Positions 8,041 through 16,465 are shown, counted from the first letter of the stretch. The stretch is DNA of 64,000 nt from Brooklawnia propionicigenes (GCF_030297015.1 NZ_AP028056.1:1870939-1934938), one strand, 5' to 3'. Translations and numbers: made by a program. The notes: generated from the sequence alone by a model not told the origin.

Positions 8041-8937
8041 GTGTCGCGGAAGGGGTTCGCCGGTGCTGCCGCGGTAGCCCTGTTGTGCGGGTGCACAGCG
8101 TTCGGCCCAGCGGCCCATCCGACCCAGCGGGCGGTCGAGTCCATTCTCGACGGCGCCGGTCAATCCGTGTTCACCCGCCTGGTACTGACTCCGGATGCCC
8201 ACGACATCCAGGTCGCGGTGCGTGTCGACGGGACCGAGATCTGGTGGACGCAATCGGGGGCCGGCGATCGCGTCGTCCAGCCATCGGTGGTCGGTGCCAG
8301 CCGCCCGGACGCGGTCGACTTCGATGCGCTGGATGCCCAGCTTGCTTCTGTCGCGCAGTCGTGCGACCTGGATCCCCAGCTGGCCGTGTTCGTAGCTGCG
8401 ACCGGGGCGTTGGTCGCCGACTCAACGTGTGATGGCCGGCTCACCGCGACATCGCTGCGAGGTGGCGAGCCCGCCTCCGCAGATATCGATCTGGCCAGTG
8501 TCGAGGGCATCGACCGGCTGCTGGCCGAGGTGTCCGCGGCGCTGCCGAATCAGCGCGCCTATCAGATCAGCCTGCCCGGTCCGGCGTCACCGCGCGGCGA
8601 CACGGCCCGCGCCGAGGGAGGCCCATGGGTGCTCGCCGATGGAACCACCTGCATGGTCAGCTATCTTCGTGCCGGCCAGGACGCAGCCACCGGCCAGGTG
8701 CGGAGTTTCCGCTGTGACGGTTACGGGCAGCAGACGGTCGACTATGACGCTCAGCAGCCGTTCGACCCGGCCGCGCTGAGCGCTGCGGACATCCGCAGCG
8801 CGATGGCTGACGGCTTGGCGGCCAGCGGATTCGACCCGCAAATGGTGAGTTACTACGGTATTTATGAGCTGCTGGGCACCGGAACGATGCTGGCGATCAT
8901 CACATCCGATGGGAACTACCACGAGAGCAGCCTCTGA
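8041..8937 (+). CDS. Putative lipoprotein
   Basis: Predicted membrane-anchored lipoprotein of about 298 aa. The N-terminus VSRKGFAGAAAVALLCGC has a basic start, a hydrophobic core and a lipobox-like LLCG-C, with the lipidated Cys near residue 18. I chose GTG at 8041 because it places the basic residues directly before the core; ATG at 8017 is an alternative that overlaps the preceding gene. The mature part is Asp/Ala-rich, contains four further Cys that could form disulfides (two in SCDLDPQ and STCDG, two in TTCMV and RCDGYG), and has no catalytic motif I can identify. A terminator shared with mscL follows. Function unknown. Confidence 0.65.
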   Translation: MSRKGFAGAAAVALLCGCTAFGPAAHPTQRAVESILDGAGQSVFTRLVLTPDAHDIQVAVRVDGTEIWWTQSGAGDRVVQPSVVGASRPDAVDFDALDAQLASVAQSCDLDPQLAVFVAATGALVADSTCDGRLTATSLRGGEPASADIDLASVEGIDRLLAEVSAALPNQRAYQISLPGPASPRGDTARAEGGPWVLADGTTCMVSYLRAGQDAATGQVRSFRCDGYGQQTVDYDAQQPFDPAALSAADIRSAMADGLAASGFDPQMVSYYGIYELLGTGTMLAIITSDGNYHESSL

Positions 8938-8970
8938 CCGCGTGAGCCCACCCTGGCGCCGGCACATCAT

Positions 8971-9054
8971 CTGAACGGCCGGGTCTGAACAGTCGGGTCT
9001 GAACGGCCGAGTCTGAATGGCCGAGTCTGAACGGCCGAATTTGAACAGCCGAAC
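8971..9054. repeat. Six tandem copies of a 14-bp unit
   Basis: Degenerate tandem array with unit CTGAACGGCCGAGT, copies starting at 8971, 8985, 8999, 9013, 9027 and 9041. Copies differ at one to four positions. It begins 34 bp after the lipoprotein stop and ends 11 bp before the shared terminator. Replication slippage is the likely origin, and copy number may vary between strains. Confidence 0.85.
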
Positions 9055-9064
9055 CGGCGCGAAA

Positions 9065-9095
9065 GAGGGGCACGTCCCGTAGGAACGCGCCCCTC
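9065..9095. terminator. Bidirectional terminator between lipoprotein and mscL
   Basis: Arms GAGGGGC (9065-9071) and GCCCCTC (9089-9095), extended inward by CGT/ACG with one mismatch. It is located between the convergent lipoprotein and mscL genes. Confidence 0.6.
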
Positions 9096-9115
9096 GAATC
9101 AGTGAAGCGTGAAGC

Positions 9116-9484
9116 CTAGACCTTGTTGCTCGCGAGCAGATCGCGGATCTCGGTCAGAAGCTCAGCCTCAGTTGCCGCCGAAGCTTCTTCTTCCTTGGTT
9201 GTGTCCATGTGCTCTCGCAGCTTGTTGACGGGCAGCACCAGGGCGAAGTAGACGACAGCGGCGACCAGCACGAAGCCGACCAGCTGAGTCACGAACGGCC
9301 CGAACGGGATGCCGCCAGGCTGCCAGTCATCGAAGTTCGGCGGGCCACCAAGAACCAGAGAGATCAGGCTCAGGACGATATTGGTGAACGACTGAACGAC
9401 GCTGTTGAAGGCAGCGCCCATGATGAATGCGACAGCCAACTCGATGAGATTGCCTCGCATGATGAAATCTTTGAAGCCCTGCAT
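9116..9484 (-). CDS. mscL: Large-conductance mechanosensitive channel MscL
   Basis: Homopentameric inner-membrane channel that opens under membrane tension and releases solutes during hypo-osmotic shock. The family N-terminus MQGFKDFIMRGNLIELAVAF forms the amphipathic helix and the start of TM1. TM2 is TQLVGFVLVAAVVYFALVLP, followed by the charged cytoplasmic helix (KEEEASAATEAELLTEIRDLL). Length (122 aa) is usual. I chose ATG at 9484, preceded by AAGAGGT; a longer frame adds 21 residues unlike the family. In mycobacteria mscL lies in the same neighbourhood as the FmdB, cyclo-ligase and MoeA genes seen here. Confidence 0.95.
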   Translation of the reverse strand: MQGFKDFIMRGNLIELAVAFIMGAAFNSVVQSFTNIVLSLISLVLGGPPNFDDWQPGGIPFGPFVTQLVGFVLVAAVVYFALVLPVNKLREHMDTTKEEEASAATEAELLTEIRDLLASNKV

Positions 9485-9650
9485 AGATACCTCTTGGAGT
9501 GGGATTCGCGCCGCCGGGGCGGCGTCACCTGTTGCTTTGGACGCCAATAACTATAGGTATGCCTAACCACACGAATGCGTTGTCTCAAGGTCTTTGATGT
9601 TCGCGGCGAGCAGAAATCGGCCCCTCGGCGTGGGCCGAGGGAGTCGACGC

Positions 9651-9778
9651 TCCGGCCCGCACCCGATCGTGCGGCGACGCCTCATCCATGGCATCTGCAT
9701 GACGATGGCCATATTCCGGCCTGCGCCCGATCGGGCGGCGACGCCTCGTCCGGGGCATCACTGCATGACGATGGCCAT
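9651..9778. repeat. Imperfect ~62-bp direct repeat at the 3' end of the SAF gene
   Basis: Copy 1 (9651-9712) and copy 2 (9715-9778) share the core GCGGCGACGCCTC and the terminal GCATGACGATGGCCAT. Copy 2 includes the last codons and stop of the SAF gene, so copy 1 is a non-coding echo of its 3' end. This looks like a local tandem duplication that has since diverged. Confidence 0.8.
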
Positions 9779-10375
9779 CCGCATCTGGCTGGACGCAGCC
9801 GCCAACCGCGCGGCGGTCTCGGCGTTCGCAGCAACCACGACCAGCCCACCGGATTCGCCACCACCCAGGCCGCTGCTCTGTGACACCGGCAGGGCGGCGA
9901 CCCGCACATCGGTGGCGAGATCGACCACGCCGCCGTCCATCGTGGAGCCCACCACGGTGATACGGTCGCCCACCTGCAAGAGCGCCACTGTGGCAGCATC
10001 CGGTACCCGGAACGGGACCAGCCGTTCATCGCCGCTGCTGGTTTCGCGTCCGTTCAGCATGTTCGCGCTGGTCACAACGCTGCCCCGCGTGAGACTGCCG
10101 GTCAGTATTCGTCCGATCGCCTCGGCGGGATCGTGGAGTGCCTGGTCGGGCATCAACTCCATCGGAAGCTGGATCACCTGAAGATCAGCTTCGGCCAGCG
10201 TGCTGCCGGCCGATAGCGCGCGAGCCGCGACCACAACCGGGCTGGACTCCGGCCGCGCGGGGGCGAGCGCGGACAGGCTCGCGAAAAGGCAGATCGTCGC
10301 TGCCAGGACACCCAACCCGCGGCGGTGCCACTTGGCGAACCGCGTCAGGCGGGTGAGCAGTTCAGTGGGATTCAT
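9758..10375 (-). CDS. SAF-domain protein, CpaB/RcpC-like
   Basis: A 205-aa protein with an N-terminal membrane helix (residues about 20-42) and a SAF domain (about 45-110: VVVAARALSAGSTLAEADLQVIQLP, then GRILTGSLTRGSVVTSANM). This is the arrangement of CpaB/RcpC Flp-pilus assembly factors and related cell-envelope proteins. A second beta-rich domain (about 120-180) holds DRITVVGSTMDGGVVDLATDV. No other pilus gene lies nearby, so a Flp pilus role is unproven; stand-alone SAF proteins near mscL occur in actinobacteria. The start is ATG at 10375. Its last codons lie in a duplicated 62-bp segment. Confidence 0.75.
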   Translation of the reverse strand: MNPTELLTRLTRFAKWHRRGLGVLAATICLFASLSALAPARPESSPVVVAARALSAGSTLAEADLQVIQLPMELMPDQALHDPAEAIGRILTGSLTRGSVVTSANMLNGRETSSGDERLVPFRVPDAATVALLQVGDRITVVGSTMDGGVVDLATDVRVAALPVSQSSGLGGGESGGLVVVAANAETAARLAAASSQMRMAIVMQ

Positions 10376-10652
10376 ATCCCAAGGATTGGTAAGCGGGCAC
10401 GAAATCGGTCAAGATTTCTGCCCGCTGTGGACAACTCGGTGAACCCGAGTTGGGGGACGGAACTCACCAGAGGTGAATCCAGTGCTCAGGCGTGCCGGTT
10501 CGAGAACTACAGGAGTGCTTGAGTCGAGCCGGTACCGGGGTTGAGTCAGCCCGGAGTACCGGTGTCAGGTCGGAAAAGCGGAGGTGCCGGGGATTAGAGC
10601 GAGAGGCCCGGGGGCGTCGGGCGTCGGCTCGCAGCTACCGGAACTCCGGGCC

Positions 10653-10958
10653 TCAGGCGGCCGCTGAATCCTTGGCCGTAGAGCCGCTCGAGGACGAGGC
10701 CGCGGCGGCCGACGAGGTGCTCGACTCGGCCGCGACCGGGGTCGGGCTGTTGCTGGAGGCCGGGGACGCGACGCTGGATGCCTTGCGCGAATCCGTGGCG
10801 TAGAAGCCGGAACCCTTGAAGACGATGCCGACCGCGTTGAAGACCTTGCGCAGCGACCCGCCGCAATCCGGGCAGATCGTCAAGGGGTCATCAGTGAACT
10901 TCTGAAAGGCCTCGAGATCGTTGTGACAGGCCTGGCAGCGGTACTGGTAAGTAGGCAT
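10653..10958 (-). CDS. FmdB-family zinc-ribbon protein (Rv0991c/Ruc-like)
   Basis: Small zinc ribbon of the FmdB family (101 aa): MPTYQYRCQAC and ICPDCGGSLRKVF supply two CxxC pairs (Cys8/11 and Cys29/32) in the first 40 residues, followed by GIVFKGSGFY. The last 50 residues are a Ser/Ala-rich, probably disordered tail. The M. tuberculosis counterpart at the same relative locus, Rv0991c (Ruc), is reported as a redox-regulated chaperone with a similar tail; a like role here is inferred from synteny and architecture. It is followed 160 bp away by the cyclo-ligase gene in the same direction. The 277-bp gap downstream (10376-10652) holds no supported gene. Confidence 0.88.
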   Translation of the reverse strand: MPTYQYRCQACHNDLEAFQKFTDDPLTICPDCGGSLRKVFNAVGIVFKGSGFYATDSRKASSVASPASSNSPTPVAAESSTSSAAAASSSSGSTAKDSAAA

Positions 10959-11117
10959 CTGATCAGCTTTCGATGTGGTCCGTTCGGGGACGGGTGCCTG
11001 ACGGTGCTAGCACTCGACATCTCCGATTGCCAATGATAACGCCTCGAACCGGATGCAGCATTCCCGTGTCCGTTGTGGTTGCTGTCCGGTTGCCGCGAAT
11101 CTGCGGTGGCAACCGGG

Positions 11118-11756
11118 CTAATCGGCCGCCCGCGCAACTGAGGTTCGGATCGTGCGCGTCGGCGTGACAAGCCAATCGACCGGCTGATCGTGCGGCTCCT
11201 GCGGCACGGTTCGGATCTCGTCATCGTTGAGCAGCGCGATCACCGGCACCCCCGCACGCCGGTGCACCAGCGCCCGGTCGAACCAGCCACCCCCGGTGCC
11301 CATCCGGCTACCATCGCCGCCCGCGCACAATGCCGCCGCGATCACGATCTTCGCCTCGCCGAGCACGCGCGAGCCCAGACCCGGACCGACCGGATCGGGA
11401 ATCCCCAATACCCCCTCGACAAGGTGATCAGGTCCCTCGAACCACGTCCAGTCCGGTTCGCGCCGCGGCCGGCCTCTGTCATAGGTGGTGAGCTTCGGCA
11501 CCAGCACCCGATGCGTATCGGCCAGCGCGGCGACCAGGTCCGCCGTGCCCGGTTCGCCACTGCGCGACAGATAGCAGGCCACGATGGCATCGCGTCCCTG
11601 ATCACCGAGCAGTTCGGACACCAACGCCAGCACCCGGGTGTCGCGCAGACGGTCGTCCGCCAGCTGTTGTTCGGTAGGCCGGGCCGCTCGCTGCCGCCGG
11701 ATCTCGGCGCGGATTCGGTCACGGACGGGGGAGGCTGCGTCCGGTCGGGAGGGCAT
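11118..11756 (-). CDS. 5-formyltetrahydrofolate cyclo-ligase
   Basis: Cytosolic ATP-dependent enzyme that converts 5-formyl-THF to 5,10-methenyl-THF, recycling an inhibitory folate. The 212-aa sequence has the N-terminal RAEIRRQRAARP helix, a central VACYLSRSGEPGT segment, and the phosphate-binding signature GDGSRMGTGGGWFDRAL, equivalent to the family GxGxGYYDR motif. The start is ATG at 11756, only 17 bp from the divergent MoeA-like gene, so the promoters must overlap. In mycobacteria galU lies between these two genes; here it is missing. Confident assignment. Confidence 0.92.
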   Translation of the reverse strand: MPSRPDAASPVRDRIRAEIRRQRAARPTEQQLADDRLRDTRVLALVSELLGDQGRDAIVACYLSRSGEPGTADLVAALADTHRVLVPKLTTYDRGRPRREPDWTWFEGPDHLVEGVLGIPDPVGPGLGSRVLGEAKIVIAAALCAGGDGSRMGTGGGWFDRALVHRRAGVPVIALLNDDEIRTVPQEPHDQPVDWLVTPTRTIRTSVARAAD

Positions 11757-11773
11757 TCACCTATCGTAGGGCC

Positions 11774-13039
11774 ATGCGCTTGTTCAAACGCCGCAGCGAA
11801 GCCATCGAAGTCAGTGTGCCGGTCGAGCCCGAGCCTGCCGCCACGCTGCCCGACCCTCCGGGCACCGATGCGCGAGGACGCCGCAGCGTCGCCGACGAAC
11901 GCGACTACCTGTTGTCGCTGATCACCCCGCTGCCTGCCTTCGGCATGTACCTGCTGGACGCCTGGGGGACCGCGGTCTGTGAGGACATCATCGCCGACCA
12001 CAACCTGCCCGATGATGACCTGGTGGCCGTCGCAGGTTTCGCGGTGCGCGCCGACGATCTGTCGGGCGCCGACGAGCCGGGCGGGGCCAAGCTGCGGCTG
12101 CGTGACGACGACAAGGTCTTCAAGGTCGGATCGGCGGTCCCGGTGCACGCCGGCCAGCCGTTGCCCGCCGGCGCCGATGCCGTCATCGCCGAGTCCGACG
12201 CCGAGCTCAACGGCACCACGTTGTCGGTGACGCGCCCGGTGAAGTCTGGCGATCATGTCCGCTGGACCGGCTCCGAGGCCCGTGCGGGGGTGCCGATCAT
12301 GCGTTCGGGACAGCGCCTGGACGCCCGGAGCAGCGCTCTGCTGGCCCTGGCCGGGATCGACCGGGTGCTGGCGCGACCGCGTCCGAGGGTGGTGGTGCTC
12401 AGCGTCGCCGCGGACGATCCCCAGCGCGCGGACGTGGAGTCGCCGTTGCTGGCGGCGGCCATCAAGGCAGACGGTGCCCAGGTGTGGCGGGTCGGCAATG
12501 CGAACGGTACTGACCGTGAGCTGCAGGATCTGATCAGTGACCAGCTGATCCGCGCTGACATCGTGGTGGTCTCGGGCGAGCTTTCCGAATCGACGCAGCT
12601 GTGCCGGGTGGTGGCGTCGATGGGCCTGATGGATCTCGCCGATGTCGCTCTCGAACCCGGCGGACGCATCGGCTTCGCCGTAGTCGGTGAGGACGAGATC
12701 CCGCTGGTGCTGTTGCCCGACGAGCCCGTGGCCTCGTACATCGGCTATCAGTTCTTCGTGCGGCCGTTGATCCGCAAGCTGATGGGTGCCCCAGTGGTCA
12801 CCCAGGCAACGGTGAATTGCCTAACCGGCGGCGAACTGCACGGACGCGAAGGCGTCGTCACGGTGCGGCTGGGGGCCGTGCGTGAACAGCAGGGCGAGAA
12901 TGTCGTCGTCCCCTTGGGCAATCCCGAACACCCACGGCTGAGCGACCTGGTGAGCGCGGACGCGCTGGTCGTCTTGGACGAGAAGGGCCCCACGGTCTCG
13001 CTCGGCGAGCGCGTGGGCTGCTGGCTTCTCGATGACTGA
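11774..13039 (+). CDS. MoeA/Glp-like protein with degenerate catalytic motifs
   Basis: A 421-aa protein aligning in layout with MoeA, the molybdopterin molybdotransferase, and with gephyrin E domains. An N-terminal unique region (1-50) is followed by a MoeA-like segment (DAWGTAVCEDIIADHNLP, AVAGFAVRADD), beta domains, a MogA-like subdomain (RPRVVVLSVAADDP) and a C-terminal FVRPLIRKLMG domain. Three hallmark motifs are eroded: the Asp of DGYAVR is Ala (AGFAVR), the SGGVSxGDYD loop reads SGELSESTQL, and PGNPVS reads PDEPVAS. I infer that it may no longer insert molybdate. It overlaps the next gene by 8 bp in an operon conserved with Rv0994-Rv0996. Confidence 0.75.
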   Translation: MRLFKRRSEAIEVSVPVEPEPAATLPDPPGTDARGRRSVADERDYLLSLITPLPAFGMYLLDAWGTAVCEDIIADHNLPDDDLVAVAGFAVRADDLSGADEPGGAKLRLRDDDKVFKVGSAVPVHAGQPLPAGADAVIAESDAELNGTTLSVTRPVKSGDHVRWTGSEARAGVPIMRSGQRLDARSSALLALAGIDRVLARPRPRVVVLSVAADDPQRADVESPLLAAAIKADGAQVWRVGNANGTDRELQDLISDQLIRADIVVVSGELSESTQLCRVVASMGLMDLADVALEPGGRIGFAVVGEDEIPLVLLPDEPVASYIGYQFFVRPLIRKLMGAPVVTQATVNCLTGGELHGREGVVTVRLGAVREQQGENVVVPLGNPEHPRLSDLVSADALVVLDEKGPTVSLGERVGCWLLDD

Positions 13040-13745
13040 ACCGGGTGCGTCCGATACCCCGATTGCCGGCTGGCCGACCGGCGTGGTCTTGCCGTCCGAG
13101 CACAGCTGGCCGGTCGCGATCCGGGTCGGCGCGGTGGTCCTGCGTCCGCTCGTCCGACGCGACGAACGGGCCTGGGACCAGCTACGGGCGGCCAACCACG
13201 CGTGGACGCATGAGTGGGACGCCACGCTGCCCCCGGACGCGCGCTATGAGCCGATGCCCTACCGCGCCTGGTTGCGACGCACGACCGCGCAGGCCAAGGC
13301 GGACAGTGTGCTGCCCTGGGCGCTGGCGGTCGACCCGGGGTGGCCCGGCGCCCCGACCCAGGTCGGCCGGACGCGGCTGATCGGACAGCTGACCGTCTCG
13401 AACATCCTCGCCGGTTCGGCGCGCTCGGGGGTGATCGGCTATTGGATCGATCGCAACCACGCCGGACGCGGATTCGTCCCGGCTGCGGTCGCGTTGGCTT
13501 GCGACTACTGCTGGCAGGTGATGCGGCTGCATCGCATCGAGATCTGCATTCGCCCGGAGAACGCGCCCAGCCTGCGCGTGGTGGCCAAACTCGGCTTCCG
13601 TGAAGAGGGGCTGCGTCCACGATTTCTGCACATCAACGGCGATTGGCGTGATCACCGGGTCTTCGCCCTCAACCGCGAAGAGGTGCCCGGCGGACTGCTG
13701 AACCGGTTGCTGCCCGACGGCCGGCTGCCGAGGCTCACACCATGA
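13032..13745 (+). CDS. RimJ/RimL-type GNAT N-acetyltransferase
   Basis: GNAT-family acetyltransferase (237 aa), the counterpart of Rv0995 (annotated RimJ). Such enzymes transfer acetyl from acetyl-CoA to protein N-termini or small molecules; the target here is unknown. Motifs visible are VVLRPLVRRDERAW at the start of the fold, the IGYWIDRNHAGRGFVPAAVALAC acetyl-CoA loop (Q/RxxGxG/A type) near residues 135-157, and RIEICIRPENAPSLRVVAKLGFREEG near 175-200. The ATG at 13032 overlaps the MoeA-like gene, implying translational coupling. Confident at family level. Confidence 0.88.
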   Translation: MTEPGASDTPIAGWPTGVVLPSEHSWPVAIRVGAVVLRPLVRRDERAWDQLRAANHAWTHEWDATLPPDARYEPMPYRAWLRRTTAQAKADSVLPWALAVDPGWPGAPTQVGRTRLIGQLTVSNILAGSARSGVIGYWIDRNHAGRGFVPAAVALACDYCWQVMRLHRIEICIRPENAPSLRVVAKLGFREEGLRPRFLHINGDWRDHRVFALNREEVPGGLLNRLLPDGRLPRLTP

Positions 13746-13830
13746 AGATCAAACTCGGGTCGTAAAGCTGCGATATGCGCGGCGCGCCTGGCTGACGGCC
13801 CGCGCACTGGGCCCTAGTTTGGGTCGCGTG

Positions 13831-14595
13831 ATGACAGGAGTGATCTTCGGGGCAATCGTTGTCGTGTGGCTGATCATTCTTGTGCCCCAATACCTTGGGC
13901 AGCACGACCAGGGCAGCCGCATCGACGAACGGACGATCGATGAGTTCGCCGACTCGATGCGCGTTATTCGGCGTAGTGGCCAGCCGGAACAGGGCTTCTT
14001 GACCGATTCGGGCGCCCAGGTTTCGACCCCGCACACCCGGCGGGCCGCCCGGCGTGATCTGCGCAAGATCTCCCATACCGCGATGCGGCGCCGCAAGGTC
14101 GGCCTGCTGGTGCATCTGGCGATGCTGGTGGTCGGTGTGGTGGCGCCGTTCGTGCTGCCGATCTCGCACTGGTGGGTCGTGCTACCGGTCGTCCTGCTGA
14201 TCGGCTGGATGATCCTCAGCCGCATCAGTGTGGTGACCATCGACCGCATGCTCGAAGCCGAGCGTGAGGAACTCATGTTCGGCGACGAGGAGATGACCAT
14301 CGTGATCGGCGATCCGTCTCACACTGCCCGGGACGAAGCTGAACCGAAGACCGAGACCGAACGTTCGATCGACCTGGCCGGCTCGATCGGTGAGTCCCTC
14401 GGGTCGCTGTGGGATCCGATCCCGGTGACGCCGACGACCTACGTTTCGCGGCCGCTTCTGCCGCGTTCAGTGCGGACGATCGACTTGGCCGCGCCGGTTG
14501 CATCCAGCGAGCTGGGTGTTCCGGTCACCGCGGAGCGGCCCGTCCGTGGGCGCGACGATGCTCGGGACGAGTTGCCTCCGGCGATCGGCGAGTAG
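13831..14595 (+). CDS. Small conserved actinobacterial membrane protein (Rv0996-like position)
   Basis: About 254 aa. A hydrophobic N-terminal helix (TGVIFGAIVVVWLIILVPQYL) is followed by a basic loop and two closely spaced membrane helices near residues 92-135, then a soluble acidic C-terminal region. I chose ATG at 13831; TTG at 13819 and GTG at 13828 are in frame. It occupies the place of M. tuberculosis Rv0996, a conserved membrane protein of unknown role after the acetyltransferase. It is the last chromosomal protein gene before tRNA-Ala and the mobile element. Confidence 0.72.
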   Translation: MTGVIFGAIVVVWLIILVPQYLGQHDQGSRIDERTIDEFADSMRVIRRSGQPEQGFLTDSGAQVSTPHTRRAARRDLRKISHTAMRRRKVGLLVHLAMLVVGVVAPFVLPISHWWVVLPVVLLIGWMILSRISVVTIDRMLEAEREELMFGDEEMTIVIGDPSHTARDEAEPKTETERSIDLAGSIGESLGSLWDPIPVTPTTYVSRPLLPRSVRTIDLAAPVASSELGVPVTAERPVRGRDDARDELPPAIGE

Positions 14596-14707
14596 TCCTG
14601 TCGAGCCTGCTCGGCAGAGGTACCGAGTGGCCTTGCGGCCGTCGCCGAGGTGCGGAAATCTCGCCGGCGGGCGTCGCTTTGGGGTCAGGGACGAGGTCGT
14701 GTACCAT

Positions 14708-16459
14708 CTACGGGTACCGCAAAAACGGTCCTGGGGCATTGGCGCAGTTGGTAGCGCGTCTCGTTCGCAATGAGAAGGTCAGGGGTTCGAATCCCCTATG
14801 CTCCACCGCACGCACAAGGCTCGAACCCTTGCCAACGGAAACGTTGGTCGAGGTTCGGGCCTTGTTCGCGTCTGCGGCCCAGGACAGGGCGTTGGCGTTG
14901 ACCTGCGGATCGAGGAGCATCTCGAAGGGCTGGTTGTGCTCGACGCGCAGCTCGTTGTCCTCGTCGATGAAGACCTTGGTGAAGAAGGCCTGGTTGCACA
15001 GGCGCCGGTTGGTGTCGTCGCAGCGGGTGTAGATGTCGGCGCAGTTGGCGAGTAGGCCGAGGGCGTCGTCGAGGTGGGCTCGGGCGTCGGCGTAGTCGCC
15101 GAAGTGGGCGTCGATGCGGCGGGTCACTTGGTTGAGTTCGGCGACGATGCGGTCCTGCTCGCGCTTGAGCACGGAGAGCGGGATCGCGTCGGCGTAGTGC
15201 GCTTGCATGAGGCGGTCCTGCTCGCTTTCGAGCCGGTCACGGTTGGTGGTGAGGCGTTCCAGTTCCTCGGTTTCGACGGCCATGAGCCGGTCGAACTCGT
15301 GGTGGAGCATGCCCGCGAGGGCGTCCTGCTGGGCGGGCGTGATCTGGACGCGGGTGTAGTAGTCCTCGACGAGCTTCTCGACGTCTTCGATGAGCATCGC
15401 CTGGCGTGTGCAGTCGGTGCGCTTGGAGTGCCGACCGGAGCACACGAAGTAGCAGTAGACGTTGCCGTGGCGGTTCTTCGCGTTGGAGACGATGAGCCGG
15501 GAGCCGCACTGGCCGCAGTGGATGGTGCCTTTGAGGTAGTGGCCGTGGACTTGGGTTGCCTCGACGGCGCACTGGTGCGCGGTGAGCACGGACTGTACCT
15601 GGTACCAGACCTCGGCTGGCACGAGTGCCGGGTGGCTTCCCTTGTAGCGGGTGCCCCTGTAGATGACATCGCCCTTGTAGTACGGGTTGGTCAGGAGCCG
15701 ATGGATGGTGGATACCGCCAGAGGCTTCGCCGGCCTCTTCGGCGTGGGCAGGCTGCGCAGCCCGCGCGAGGTGAGTTCGTCGTGGAGTTGGCTGACGCTC
15801 CAGTTGCCCGAGGCGTACGCCTTGAACGCCCACTCGATCATCGGTGCTCGCTCGGGATCGAGCTCGATGGTGCGGACTTCGCGCCCGAGCTCGTCGCGCT
15901 TGCGGACGTTCAAGTAGCCGATGGGCGCGCGCCCGTTCGTGCCGCCGCCGATGGCCTTCTGGTTCATGCCTTTGGCGACCTCGGTGGCGAGGTTGCGGGA
16001 GTAGAACTCGGCGATGGTGGACATGATGCCGTGCAGCAGCATCCCGGAGGGGGTCTCGTCGATGTTCTCGGACGCAGACACGAGCATAACCCCGCACTGT
16101 TGGAGTGCGAGGTGGATACTCACGTCGTCGGCGCGGTTGCGGGCGAGCCGGTCGACCTTGTGAACGATGCAGTACGCGACCTTGTTGGCCTTGACATACT
16201 GGATCATCCGCATCAGCTCGGGCCGGTCGGACGACTTGGCTGAGGCTCCCGCGTCGACGAACTCCTCGACGATGCCGGCGCCGAGCTGTTCGGCCTTACG
16301 CCGGGTCGCTTCGCGCTGGGCAGGGATCGAGAAGCCTTCGTCGGTCCCGCCCTTCTCGGCCTGCTCGCGGGTGGAGACCCGCAGGTACGACACGGCGGCA
16401 GCCGCAGTCTTGGGCGGGTCGATGAGGCTGGCTGCCGGATCGTCGGCAATGGTGGTCAT
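14708..16459 (-). CDS. Large serine recombinase (integrase)
   Basis: Site-specific recombinase (583 aa as read) of the large serine family, expected to integrate and excise the element. Resolvase domain: AVSYLRVSTREQ holds the nucleophile Ser28, with HKVDRLARNRADDV and the E-helix following. The Recombinase domain begins near PIGYLNVRKRDELG, and the zinc ribbon has CGQCGSRL and a later CSGRHSKRTDC. A coiled-coil stretch (about 375-465) typical of the family follows. The last 35 residues are translated from the antisense of tRNA-Ala and its flank, so the original C-terminus was probably different in the circular form. The start is ATG at 16459. It terminates the leftward transfer operon. Confidence 0.92.
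   Translation of the reverse strand: MTTIADDPAASLIDPPKTAAAAVSYLRVSTREQAEKGGTDEGFSIPAQREATRRKAEQLGAGIVEEFVDAGASAKSSDRPELMRMIQYVKANKVAYCIVHKVDRLARNRADDVSIHLALQQCGVMLVSASENIDETPSGMLLHGIMSTIAEFYSRNLATEVAKGMNQKAIGGGTNGRAPIGYLNVRKRDELGREVRTIELDPERAPMIEWAFKAYASGNWSVSQLHDELTSRGLRSLPTPKRPAKPLAVSTIHRLLTNPYYKGDVIYRGTRYKGSHPALVPAEVWYQVQSVLTAHQCAVEATQVHGHYLKGTIHCGQCGSRLIVSNAKNRHGNVYCYFVCSGRHSKRTDCTRQAMLIEDVEKLVEDYYTRVQITPAQQDALAGMLHHEFDRLMAVETEELERLTTNRDRLESEQDRLMQAHYADAIPLSVLKREQDRIVAELNQVTRRIDAHFGDYADARAHLDDALGLLANCADIYTRCDDTNRRLCNQAFFTKVFIDEDNELRVEHNQPFEMLLDPQVNANALSWAADANKARTSTNVSVGKGSSLVRAVEHRGFEPLTFSLRTRRATNCANAPGPFLRYP
14733..14805 (+). tRNA. tRNA-Ala (anticodon CGC), integration site of the ICE
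   Basis: Cloverleaf: acceptor GGGGCAT with ATGCTCC, D arm GCGC/GCGC, anticodon stem TCTCG/TGAGA with loop TTCGCAA (anticodon CGC), T arm AGGGG-TTCGAAT-CCCCT, discriminator A at 14805. CC follows but then G, so the CCA is not fully encoded. The recombinase gene on the opposite strand reads straight into this tRNA, marking it as the likely left attachment site. Confidence 0.95.
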
Positions 16460-16465
16460 CGGGGG

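Noticed and set aside
8971-9054. A short CRISPR array
   Set aside because: The units are directly abutting 14-bp repeats without spacers and without cas genes.
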